From Sphingobium sp. SYK-6 (GTDB taxonomy: Bacteria > Pseudomonadota > Alphaproteobacteria > Sphingomonadales > Sphingomonadaceae): DNA of 64,000 nt. Position numbers and translations under genes: made by a program. Of the stretch, positions 51,626 through 59,770 are shown piece after piece. The notes under the pieces were generated by a model that did not search any database, had not been told where the DNA came from, and worked only from the letters and a program-made list of their open reading frames with translations. The DNA lies in assembly GCF_000283515.1 (NCBI RefSeq), contig NC_015976.1:372001-436000 (forward strand). The letters run 5' to 3'. The stretch's first letter is position 1; each line of letters begins with the position of its first letter.

Positions 51626-52420
51626 TCAGAAGGGCATCCAGCGCCGCTTCTCGCTGAACTTCATGTAGCCGGCATTCACGCCGAGGCGATAGCCCACGCC
51701 GAGCCGGATCGGGATGATCACGACGTCCTTCCAGCGCATGTAGCTCGCCGTGAAGCCGCCGACGAGATAGGCCGTGCCCTCGCCGGCGGGGAAGCGCTTG
51801 TAGAGGTTCTGGCTGTCATAGAGATTGTAGACGAGCACGAAGGTCTTGCTGGCGTTGCCCCCCAGGTCGAAGCCCAGCGAGGGGCCGGTCCAGTAGACGT
51901 CCCGCTGGCCCTCGATCTTGTGGAAAAGCGTGCCCGAGCCATAGCGCAGGCCCACGCCGATGGCGCCCGAGGCTTCGCGCCCGGCGATATAGGCGACGGG
52001 CTCGCCCTGATCCTTCAGGATGTTCTCGATCATGCCGGCGAGGCCCTCGGCGCCCTTGCCGAACACGCCTTCCGCCGCGCCGATGAGGTCGTCCTGCTGA
52101 TAGGTGCTCGCCGCTGCATTGGCGGGGACGCCGGCCGCCGCCGCCGAAGCGGTGGGCGGCGAGGCGGGCGGGGTCGTTGCGGTTTCCGACGCGGGTGGCG
52201 GGGGCGGAGGCGGAAGGTCCGCCTCGTCCTCATAGGCCGGCGGAGTCGGGACGGTGGCGTCGCTGGCCGGCGCGCCGGGCGCCAGATCGGCATCGATCGC
52301 GGTGTTCGGATCGACAGTGCCGACCTGCGCGGCGGCCGGTGCTGCCGCCAGTCCGGTCGCGATCGTCGCCGCCACGGCAAGTCTTGTCCAGTGACGGAGC
52401 GCTGACGTCATCCGGTTCAT
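51626..52420 (-). CDS. EipA-type envelope integrity protein (DUF1134)
   Basis: 264 aa. Signal peptide (LAVAATIATGLAAAPAAAQ) followed by a Pro-rich, disordered segment (about residues 30-100), then the DUF1134 domain: GAIGVGLRYGSGTLFHKIEG, VYWTGPSLGFDLGGNASKTFVLVYNL, and RLGVGYRLGVNAGYMKFS at the end. The family is known in Brucella as EipA, a periplasmic protein needed for envelope stress resistance. The start at MNRMTSALR has GGGGAG about 10 bases upstream. Confidence 0.88.
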   Translation of the reverse strand: MNRMTSALRHWTRLAVAATIATGLAAAPAAAQVGTVDPNTAIDADLAPGAPASDATVPTPPAYEDEADLPPPPPPPASETATTPPASPPTASAAAAGVPANAAASTYQQDDLIGAAEGVFGKGAEGLAGMIENILKDQGEPVAYIAGREASGAIGVGLRYGSGTLFHKIEGQRDVYWTGPSLGFDLGGNASKTFVLVYNLYDSQNLYKRFPAGEGTAYLVGGFTASYMRWKDVVIIPIRLGVGYRLGVNAGYMKFSEKRRWMPF

Positions 52421-52617
52421 TTCATAATTCTCCCCGGCCGGTCGGCCGATCATTAGCTGCGCGCAGGCGCGACCCATTCTCACTCCTCGTCTATCCGCCG
52501 CGCGACATGAAACGACAATGAATGAACGGCGAGGCGAATCGATTTCGCGCCGGACCGAGTCCTTTCGATCAACGGCTCACCTCCCGCGACACACGGCCGG
52601 TCGCGGGAAACGCGTCT

Positions 52618-53355
52618 TCAGGCGCGCTCGCCTGCCGCCTCGCGATTGAGGGCATTGATGGCGGCATGGACGCGCGCTTCCGCCTCCGCGCGAGGTAGTC
52701 CGGTCGGGATGACCTCGCCGATCCGGTACGTGATCGTGCCCGCGCGCTTGAGGAAGCTGTTGCGCGGCGACAGCCGGCCGCTGTCCACGGCGATCGGGAC
52801 GACCGGGCAATCGAGCACGGCATAGAGTCCGGCGAAGCCCGACCGCAGGTCCGGACATTCCCCGTGCGGAACGCGCGTCCCTTCGGGATAGAAGATCACC
52901 GGCCGCCCCGCCGCGAAGGCGGCCCGTGCTTTCGTGCGGATCGCCCGCAGCGCGCTCGCGCCGCCGTTGCGATCGACGATAATCAGCCCGTAAGCGCGCG
53001 CCACTGCCCCCCACACCGGGATCCGCCCCAGCTCGGCCTTGGCCGCGATGACGGGGCGGCGGAAGAGGCAGAGCGCATCCAGCGTCTCGAACATCGATTC
53101 ATGCTTGCAGACGATGAAGCGGGGCTCGTCCGGCAGCCGGCCTTCCACCACGATCTTCTGCCCGAGCACATGGCGCACGAGCAGCCGGTGCATCCTGGCC
53201 CATGCCTCCGCCGCCGGCGCGACGGTGCGCGCGCGAATGGCCATCATGACCAGCGCTACCATGAGCATCACGACGGTCAGGCAGTAGAACAGCAGGGCGA
53301 ACAGCACTGACCTCAGGAACGTGACGACGAGCGCTGGCGGCGAAAGCGGCGGCAT
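52618..53355 (-). CDS. plsC: 1-acyl-sn-glycerol-3-phosphate acyltransferase
   Basis: 245 aa with one or two N-terminal membrane helices (VLFALLFYCLTVVMLMVALVMMAI). Acyltransferase motifs: I, VCKHESMFETL, where the usual H-x4-D is H-x4-E; II, RNGGASALRAI; III, IFYPEGTR; IV, VVPIAVDSG. Makes phosphatidic acid from lysophosphatidic acid. The H-x4-E form should keep activity but is worth noting. Last of the ftsE-ftsX-ydcF-plsC cluster, starting 11 bases after ydcF. Confidence 0.9.
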   Translation of the reverse strand: MPPLSPPALVVTFLRSVLFALLFYCLTVVMLMVALVMMAIRARTVAPAAEAWARMHRLLVRHVLGQKIVVEGRLPDEPRFIVCKHESMFETLDALCLFRRPVIAAKAELGRIPVWGAVARAYGLIIVDRNGGASALRAIRTKARAAFAAGRPVIFYPEGTRVPHGECPDLRSGFAGLYAVLDCPVVPIAVDSGRLSPRNSFLKRAGTITYRIGEVIPTGLPRAEAEARVHAAINALNREAAGERA

Positions 53356-53366
53356 ATCGATGGCGC

Positions 53367-53897
53367 TCAGACGCCGAGGAGGCCGGCGGCGCGGCGAAGC
53401 AGATATTTGTGATATTCGCGCAGCAGGACCATCAGGCTGGGATTGGACCGCACCGCATCGGGGACGATGGTCACGGGGCCCTCGATCTGGCGCGAGAGCT
53501 CGTACCGCGCCCGGCGCATGTGCCAGTCCGCGGTGATGATCCGCACCGAGCGATATTTGTTTCGCGCGAGCCACTGGCTGGTTTCCACGGCGTTTGAGCG
53601 GGTGTCGATCGCCTCGCGGCCGAGCGTGACGCAGCAGTCCATCAGCTCTTGCGGAACATCATAGGCCGCGGCGAATTCCACGCGGCGGACATCCCGGTCG
53701 ACGCCGGAAACGAGCAGCTTCTCGCTCTGCTTGCGACGCAGCAGGGCGAGGCCCCGATCGATCCGCCCGGCCGATCCGGTGAGGACCACGATGGCGTCGG
53801 TCGGCTCGTCGCCGCGCGGCTGGGGCAGCAGCAGCGCGAACCAGGCGAAGCCCAGCGCCCAGACCAGCAGCATGAGGGCGATCAGCCGCCGGGTCAT
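53367..53897 (-). CDS. YdcF-like DUF218 family membrane protein
   Basis: 176 aa. An N-terminal helix (IALMLLVWALGFAWFALLL) then the DUF218 domain: DAIVVLTGSAGRIDRGLALL, KLLVSGVDRDV, EAIDTRSNAVETSQWL, and VRIITADWHMRRARYELSR. Related proteins (SanA, YdcF) act at the envelope and may take part in envelope barrier function. Overlaps ftsX by four bases and precedes plsC. Confidence 0.88.
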   Translation of the reverse strand: MTRRLIALMLLVWALGFAWFALLLPQPRGDEPTDAIVVLTGSAGRIDRGLALLRRKQSEKLLVSGVDRDVRRVEFAAAYDVPQELMDCCVTLGREAIDTRSNAVETSQWLARNKYRSVRIITADWHMRRARYELSRQIEGPVTIVPDAVRSNPSLMVLLREYHKYLLRRAAGLLGV

Positions 53898-54808
53898 AGC
53901 GACCGTTGCAGCGCGCGCTGCAGCGTGACGCGCGCGGAGAGCCAGGCCACCGCCACGCCGGCGAGCGGCAGCAGTGGCAGCAGCACCCACGCGAAGCCGG
54001 GCAGGGAAACGCTCTGGATAAGGTCCGAGGCGACTGCCGCCATCGACCGGCCGACCAGGATGATGACGGCGATGGCGCAGGTGAAGCCGATGACGGCGCC
54101 GAACAGCGCGTCGAGCATCATCCGCTGCTGGAACAGGCGGACGACCTGCGCGTCGGTCGCGCCCAGCATGTGTATGATGTCGATGGTGCCCCGGTGCGTC
54201 GCATGGGCGCCGCGCGCCGCCAGCACGACCACGGCGCCGGTCGCGATCGCGACGAGCGCCACCACGCCGAAGGAGAGGAGGCCGATCGCCCCGACCAGCC
54301 GCGCGAGCGGGGCAAGATAGGCCGCGTGCGGTTCCACGCGGGCCTGCGCGCTGATCGCCTTCACGGCCTTGTCGAGATCCGCGATCCGGCTGTCCCGTTC
54401 CGTGCGGGAGGCGACGAGATCCGCGTCGATCAGCGCCGGGAGGGGGATGTCGCTGATCCTGAGATCGCTGCCGAGCCAAGGGGTGAGCTGCGCGGCGAGG
54501 CGCGCCTCCGGAATGACCTCGACATTGCCTACGCCTTCGGTCTGCTCCAGCAGCGTCACGACGCTCCGGACCGCGCGGCCCCGCACTTCCGGGTCGGCTT
54601 CCGCGATCTGGATGGTCAGGCGATCGGAGACGTCCGCGCGCAAGGCGAAGGCGGCATGGTTGAGCGCGATGCCGGCCGCCGCCGCCAGCACCGTCAGGAA
54701 CATCATGATGGCGATGACCCAGGGCATGGGCCCGGTCAGCCGCCCCTGCGGCAGCAGCGAGCCGGGCGCATAGGGCTTGTTGGGCATCTCTTTCTGCTCG
54801 CGCGCCAT
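53894..54808 (-). CDS. ftsX: Cell division protein FtsX
   Basis: 304 aa. Membrane part of the FtsEX complex that controls septal peptidoglycan hydrolases. One N-terminal helix (MPWVIAIMMFLTVLAAAAGIAL), a periplasmic domain with SDRLTIQIAEADPEVR and VEVIPEARLAAQLTPWL, then three C-terminal helices including the RGTIDIIHMLGATDAQVVRLF turn typical of ABC permeases of this type. Starts three bases after the ftsE stop. Confidence 0.9.
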   Translation of the reverse strand: MAREQKEMPNKPYAPGSLLPQGRLTGPMPWVIAIMMFLTVLAAAAGIALNHAAFALRADVSDRLTIQIAEADPEVRGRAVRSVVTLLEQTEGVGNVEVIPEARLAAQLTPWLGSDLRISDIPLPALIDADLVASRTERDSRIADLDKAVKAISAQARVEPHAAYLAPLARLVGAIGLLSFGVVALVAIATGAVVVLAARGAHATHRGTIDIIHMLGATDAQVVRLFQQRMMLDALFGAVIGFTCAIAVIILVGRSMAAVASDLIQSVSLPGFAWVLLPLLPLAGVAVAWLSARVTLQRALQRSL

Positions 54809-54811
54809 GGC

Positions 54812-55522
54812 TCAGTCGGCTCCGGCGGGGCGCGGGGGATAATGAAGGCCATCGGCGGGTTCGGCGAGCCGGCCCTTCTCCAGCCGCAGCATCTGGGCAT
54901 CGCTCACCTTGCCGAGCAGATTGAGGTCGTGCGTCGCGACGACGATGGTGGTGCCCAGCTTGTTGAGCGCCTCGAACAGCGTGATGAGCCGCGCCGCCAT
55001 GTCGACGTCCACGTTGCCGGTCGGCTCGTCGGCGACCAGCAGTTCGGGTCGGCCGATCACGGCGCGCGCGATGGCGACGCGCTGCTGCTCGCCGCCCGAG
55101 AGGGTCGCGGGGAGCGCGCGGGCCCGGTCGGTCAGCCCGACCCAATGGAGCATTTCCTCCACCGGCGGGCGAAGCTGGTCGTCGGTCACGCCCGCGATGC
55201 GCAGGGGGAGCGCGATATTGTCGAAGGCGGAGAGGTGCGGCACCAGCCGGAAATCCTGGAAGACGACGCCGATCCGGCGGCGAAAGCCGGGGAGACGCGC
55301 GCGCGGCAGCGTCACGACATCCGCGTCGAACAGGCGGATCGCCCCGCGGCTCGGCCGTTGCGCGAGATAGAGCAGCTTGAGCAGCGACGTCTTGCCCGCG
55401 CCGGATGCCCCGGTGAGGAAGTAGAACGCCCCCTCATCGAGCGAGAAGGTCAGGTCCGACAGCGTCTCGGGGCCGGGCCCGTAGCGCAGCCCGACATTCT
55501 CGAACTGGACAATCCTTGCCAT
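54812..55522 (-). CDS. ftsE: Cell division ATP-binding protein FtsE
   Basis: 236 aa. Walker A TGASGAGKTSLL, Q-loop VVFQDFRLVP, signature LSGGEQQRVAIARA, Walker B LLVADEPTGNVD and the H-loop ATHDLNLL. The ATPase of FtsEX; resembles LolD-type proteins, but the QDFRL motif and the ftsX gene behind it settle the identity. First gene of the operon, divergent from the MJ0042 gene. Confidence 0.95.
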   Translation of the reverse strand: MARIVQFENVGLRYGPGPETLSDLTFSLDEGAFYFLTGASGAGKTSLLKLLYLAQRPSRGAIRLFDADVVTLPRARLPGFRRRIGVVFQDFRLVPHLSAFDNIALPLRIAGVTDDQLRPPVEEMLHWVGLTDRARALPATLSGGEQQRVAIARAVIGRPELLVADEPTGNVDVDMAARLITLFEALNKLGTTIVVATHDLNLLGKVSDAQMLRLEKGRLAEPADGLHYPPRPAGAD

Positions 55523-55692
55523 CGCGGCGCTGCATATCCCCATTTTGCGGGCGCTTGTCTGCCGCGCCCGCGGACTATCGCGGCGTGCATGGCACAGGCT
55601 CCCGGTGCGGGCAAGGCGAAGCGCGCCCACGCGTGCCATACCGGCAAACGCTCCCTTGCTCTCCTGCGAAAAGCGGTGTTTATGGGCGCCAA

Positions 55693-56592
55693 ATGATCCT
55701 CATCTGTCCGCAATGCGCCACGCGATATGTCGTCCCTGATAGCGCCATCGGTTCGTCCGGGCGGCAGGTCCGCTGCGCGGCATGCCGGCATAACTGGTTC
55801 CAGGAAGGCATCGAGATCCAGCGGCCGGAGCCGGCCCCGGCGGAACCGGCCAGCGCCGTGCCGGCGTCTCCGGCGCCCGCGCAGCCCATGCCGCCTGTGC
55901 AGCCGGATGTCGCTGCTGCCTTCCCGCCCGTGTCGGCGCCGGCCGTACCCGAGCCTGCCGCGCCTGAGCCGCCTTTCCCCGCCCCCGAAACCGCGCCCCC
56001 GGTCCAGCGGGAGCCCGAGGCATCGCCGGCCCCCGTCACGGCGGAGCAGGCCGTTCCGCGCCATGATCCGGTGGACGCCGCGCCCGTGGCCGCACGGCAG
56101 CCGGCGCCCGAGGAGTTCGTCCATTATCCCGACGAGGCCTATGAGGCGCCCGTCCGTCGCCGCCGCAACCCGGCGAAGCTCTGGACGATCGGCGCGATCG
56201 TCTTCTTCCTGCTCGTCAGTGCCGCGGGCGCGGCGCTGGTCTATTTCGGGCCGCCGTCATGGGCCGTGAATCTGGGCCTTTCGGCCCGGCAGGATGAAGC
56301 CGGCCTCGTCTTCTACCTGCCCAAGCCGCCCGAGCGGCGCAACCTGCCCACGGGCGAGGAATATTTCGCGTTCAGCGCGCGCATCCTCAACGATACCGAT
56401 CAGGAACTGCCGGTGCCGCCGGTGGTGGTCGAGCTGAGGGACGATCAGGGGCGTCTGGTGTTCAGCTGGATGACCAAGGCGGACAAGTCCCGCCTGAAGC
56501 CCAACGAGGAAGCGCGCGTCTCCGAAAGCCGGCTCGACATTCCCAAGAATGCCCGCAATCTGGAGCTCAGGTTCGTCGATAGCGCGAGCTGA
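55693..56592 (+). CDS. MJ0042-type zinc-ribbon protein
   Basis: 299 aa. N-terminal zinc ribbon with two Cys pairs (ICPQCATRYVV and VRCAACRHNWF), a long disordered Pro/Ala/Glu linker (residues 45-150), one membrane helix (IGAIVFFLLVSAAGAALVYFG), then a C-terminal beta domain similar to DUF3426 (FSARILNDTDQELPVPPVVVEL). Common in alphaproteobacteria beside ftsE; function not established. Its end overlaps the convergent MATE gene by 26 bases. Confidence 0.88.
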   Translation: MILICPQCATRYVVPDSAIGSSGRQVRCAACRHNWFQEGIEIQRPEPAPAEPASAVPASPAPAQPMPPVQPDVAAAFPPVSAPAVPEPAAPEPPFPAPETAPPVQREPEASPAPVTAEQAVPRHDPVDAAPVAARQPAPEEFVHYPDEAYEAPVRRRRNPAKLWTIGAIVFFLLVSAAGAALVYFGPPSWAVNLGLSARQDEAGLVFYLPKPPERRNLPTGEEYFAFSARILNDTDQELPVPPVVVELRDDQGRLVFSWMTKADKSRLKPNEEARVSESRLDIPKNARNLELRFVDSAS

Positions 56593-57943
56593 CGAACCAG
56601 AAGCGGCCGCCCTGCAGCAGCATGGCGGCGACCATGCCCAGCGCGGACGCGATCGCCAGCCCTGCCGATCCCCATGCCAGCGTCCACGCCGCCCAGCCGG
56701 CGAGCGACATGATGCCGAAGAAGGCGATGATGCCGTTGACGCCCGCCATGACCTGATCGCCCAATGAACGCAGCGCCGCGACCAGAATGGCCTGCAGCCC
56801 GTCGCACAGGATGAACGGCGCGAGGATCATGACCATGAGGATCGCTTCGCGCGCGACGGCGTGATCGGCCGTGAGAGCATTGACGATCGGCCCGGCGAAC
56901 AGGAGATAGACGAGCACCACCGCGCCCATCACCACGGTCGAGAGGCCGCAGGCGATGAGCGTGCGTGACCGCGCCGCCCATGGCTCGCCCGCACCCACCG
57001 CATTGCCGACGCGCACGCCCGCTGCCGATCCCAGCCCCAGCGCGAGCGCGAAGCCGATATTGTGCAGCGAGAGCATCACCTGGAAGCCGCCGGCGATGAT
57101 TTCCCCCATGCGGGTGGAGAGGATCATCAGGAACGAGAAGCCGAGCACTTCCATCGCCGCGCCCACGCCCGGCACGACGCCGAAGCGCACGATCGCGGGG
57201 AAGCCGGCCAGCGCCTCCCGCCAGGCGCGCAGGTCGGTCCGCCGGATCTGCCGGGCATGGGCGCTCGGCAGGGTCCACGCCATGATCGCCATCGCCAGTC
57301 CGCCCAATGTGCTCGTGATCGAGGTCGCGAGCGCGGCGCCCACCGCGCCCATGGCCGGCATCCCGAGATGGCCCAGCGTCATGGCCCAGGCCAGCAGCGC
57401 GTTGACCGGCAGGGTCATGAGATTGACGATGAGCACCCGGCGCGGCGCGCTCACGCCTTCCAGAAAGAAGGCGCAGGCGATCGAGAGCATCTGCCCCGGC
57501 AGCCCCAGCATCATGGCGCCCAGCACTGCGGCGCCGGGCGCGACCAGATCGGGCGCCACGCCGGTGAGCGCGAGCAGCGGGCGGGCAGTCAGCCCGATCA
57601 TGAGGGCACTGGGAATGCCCAGCAGCAGGCCCGCGAGCACGGCTTCCCGCCAGAGCGCGCCGGTGCGCGGCAGGTCGCCGGCGCCGTCCGCCCGGCTTGT
57701 GAACACGATGATGCCCGAGAGGCCGCTCAGCAGCAGCATGAGGATCACGAACATCACTGCCCGCCCAGCCGCCAGCCCGCCCAGCTCGTGCGTGCCCGCG
57801 AATCCGACGACGGTCACGTCGATCAGATGCATGATCGTCCAGTTGAGATTGGTGAGGACGATGGGCCAGGCGAGGCGCGAGATGCGCCGTGCTTCCTGCA
57901 GAAGCGAATCCCGGGGGGATGGGGCGTGCTCGGTGGTCTTCAT
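56567..57943 (-). CDS. MATE family efflux transporter
   Basis: 458 aa, twelve membrane helices in two halves. Family features: WPIVLTNLNWTIMHLIDVTVVGFAG at the start, LAAGRAVMFVILMLLLSGLSG, and in the second half GVRVGNAVGAGEPWAARS. Expels cationic drugs or metabolites using Na+ or H+. Start at MKTTEHAPS; the frame is open further up but codon use there is poor. Preceded by a possible leader peptide gene. Substrate unknown. Confidence 0.92.
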   Translation of the reverse strand: MKTTEHAPSPRDSLLQEARRISRLAWPIVLTNLNWTIMHLIDVTVVGFAGTHELGGLAAGRAVMFVILMLLLSGLSGIIVFTSRADGAGDLPRTGALWREAVLAGLLLGIPSALMIGLTARPLLALTGVAPDLVAPGAAVLGAMMLGLPGQMLSIACAFFLEGVSAPRRVLIVNLMTLPVNALLAWAMTLGHLGMPAMGAVGAALATSITSTLGGLAMAIMAWTLPSAHARQIRRTDLRAWREALAGFPAIVRFGVVPGVGAAMEVLGFSFLMILSTRMGEIIAGGFQVMLSLHNIGFALALGLGSAAGVRVGNAVGAGEPWAARSRTLIACGLSTVVMGAVVLVYLLFAGPIVNALTADHAVAREAILMVMILAPFILCDGLQAILVAALRSLGDQVMAGVNGIIAFFGIMSLAGWAAWTLAWGSAGLAIASALGMVAAMLLQGGRFWFVSSRYRRT

Positions 57944-57978
57944 TCCAGGGGTGTCATCCGGGGCGTGGTTACCGCTTC

Positions 57979-58062
57979 TCAGCCGCGCGCAGGCAGCGGC
58001 CGGGCGCGAGGGGCGCGCAGGGAGGGGCCGATCGCGGCGCAGGCGCGCGGAAGGTTCGGCAT
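57979..58062 (-). CDS. Possible leader peptide, 27 aa, before the MATE gene
   Basis: Encodes MPNLPRACAAIGPSLR and a basic Pro/Arg-rich end. A strong AGGAGAG lies about eight bases before the ATG, better than that of the MATE gene, which begins 35 bases after this stop codon. Upstream peptides before transporter genes may act by ribosome stalling or attenuation (inference). No homologue is known to me. Confidence 0.4.
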   Translation of the reverse strand: MPNLPRACAAIGPSLRAPRARPLPARG

Positions 58063-58204
58063 GGCGAATACTCTCCTGTTCTGTGTCGCTGCATCGGGCG
58101 CGCGCTCGGCATATCGCCCGCCGGTCCGGAAACACGCATCGGCGAGGGGCGCCGGATCGCCCGGCCGTCCGGCGAAGTCAAGCCGCGCGCGGGGCGCGGG
58201 ACGC

Positions 58205-58220
58205 CATGTTCGAGAACATG
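58205..58220. promoter_or_regulatory. Palindrome CATGTTC-GA-GAACATG
   Basis: A perfect 7+7 inverted repeat containing GTTC/GAAC. It has the letters of an alphaproteobacterial LexA site but not the spacing (GTTC-N7-GTTC), so LexA is unlikely. Lies between tRNA-Leu and the possible leader peptide. Confidence 0.35.
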
Positions 58221-58305
58221 ATTTTCGACAGTTGCATAGCGCATGACGCTTTGCTAATGGCCGCCGCCTACCTGGGAGCCGACCGGCTTCCAACCCTCCT
58301 GATGT

Positions 58306-58392
58306 GCGGTCGTGGCGGAACTGGTAGACGCGCAACGTTGAGGTCGTTGTGGGCGAAAGCCCGTGGAAGTTCGAGTCTTCTCGACCGCACCA
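58306..58392 (+). tRNA. tRNA-Leu (anticodon GAG)
   Basis: 87 bases with the long variable arm of a class II tRNA. Acceptor GCGGTCG/CGACCGC, anticodon stem CAACG/CGTTG around loop TTGAGGT (anticodon GAG), variable arm TGGGC-GAAA-GCCCG, T arm with TTCGAGT, discriminator A and an encoded CCA at 58390-58392. Confidence 0.96.
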
Positions 58393-59770
58393 ATCCCGGG
58401 TCAAAGATGGGCATTTGGCTCTCCTTTGACGCCGCTGCCGAGATGGCAGCGGTTTCGAGGGTAGAGTTCTGCCACCCTGATAGTGACCCAGTCTTGGTGT
58501 CGGCGCCCGGGCATGCGGAAACCACCACCTCCTCGACGAACATGCGAGCATGGTTTCGCTTTTGTTGAGCGCTATCCTCCCGAACTTATCCCGAATGAGT
58601 TTGCTCAACCGGACGAGCACATCGCTGGTGAGCGCCGTCGACTTCCAAGCAAGTTGTCGCTTCAGCAGCGAATCCGCTCGGACAGGATCGCAACGCGCGT
58701 TTCGTCCCGCACGCGCTCCGCGCCCGCAAAGATGCAACGCAGCGAATGGAAGTCATAGCCAGGGCCCTGGGGCAGGGGAACGGGTGAAGGAACCTTCGTG
58801 CGTGAGCCTGTCCATTCTGCGGGAAACGCCGATGACCCAGTCCCTGCCGACAGAAACCGTACGGCAGAGCGTGCTCCTCGCCTGAACGTCAATCCGCCCT
58901 AGTGTTCTACCTCAGCAGCATTGATCCTTGCCTTCGCGCTGGCCGGGGCGATTTCCCCCAATCAGGCGAAGCAAACCGCCAACGAAGCGACCGTCGAACG
59001 CACGATCATCTTTCCCAGGAAGCTGACGCTCGCGCAGCCTGACCTTTCACTGTTTCAGAGAGTGCCCGACGTGAGCGGCATCCCGTGCCCAAGCTAGCCG
59101 CTGTAATCGATTGGAGCGTCGGCCAATCGCAGCCATCTCATTGGCCGACAAGTTTGCAGGCAACGACACGGAGCCGCACTGGCCAGGTGGCAATCCCTCA
59201 TGCCCGAAGCGCATCTTTCCCACCGGCGATTATGGCTCGTGGAGCCCGGTTCGCACGGACTGATGCCACCTCCTGACGACAGGCGGTCGCTGCTCTGCCG
59301 GCGTGGGACGGATTGTCGTTGGAACATCCAACAACAGGGTCGCGACGCTACGGCGCAGGGACGTTGGATGCGCTTTCGTGAAACTTGAGGGGATGCTCTG
59401 GCCGACGCTTTTATAGTTGACCGACGATCAAATATCATTAGCGGAAACTCAAGAAGTCGGCGGCTCCAATTTTCTGGCGCTTGTTGCCTTCGCCAAGGGC
59501 AAACCGTCGGTAACGGCGGGACGCAAAGCCTCCGGCCCCATGGGGTAGCGGGGTTGCCGGAGGACAAGCTGAGCACTGCTGTAATTACTGCATCTGAATG
59601 ACGGTTCGATCCGGCCAGCCTGAACAGTCCGGCTGAGCGCTATCATTCCGCGCAGGCATGCACCCGCCATCGAGCGCGGGCAGCGCTTTCCCTCCGACAC
59701 GACCATGCGCTGCTGCGCCCCGGTTCGCCCTTTGCATCGCTTTGAAGACCGATTGCACAGGGGAACGATA
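58393..59770. other. Long region without an intact gene
   Basis: Between tRNA-Leu and the large repeat-protein gene. No ORF has both core-like codon use and a start signal. Protein-like stretches in shifting frames occur at 58832-59263 and suggest decay. No transposase, integrase or repeat of the tRNA 3' end was found. Confidence 0.55.
58832..59263 (+). pseudogene. Possible remains of a secreted protein gene
   Basis: Three fragments in different frames read like protein: MTQSLPTETVRQSVLLA from 58832; LILAFALAGAISPNQAKQ, signal-peptide-like, 58921 to a stop at 59095; and ISLADKFAGNDTEPHWPGGN to a stop at 59261. Together they could be a frameshifted secreted protein. No family is recognised; chance is possible. 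Confidence 0.3.

Larger units (their letters stand above)
57944..58305. other. Intergenic region upstream of the MATE gene
   Basis: Contains a possible 27-aa leader peptide (57979-58062) and a palindrome (58205-58220), listed separately. The rest is GC-rich and shows no conserved gene. Confidence 0.5.

Noticed and set aside
58205..58220. LexA box
   Set aside because: The GTTC/GAAC halves are two bases apart and inverted, unlike the GTTC-N7-GTTC of alphaproteobacterial LexA.
58306..58392. tRNA-Leu as an integration site of a mobile element
   Set aside because: No repeat of the tRNA 3' end and no integrase were found to the right.
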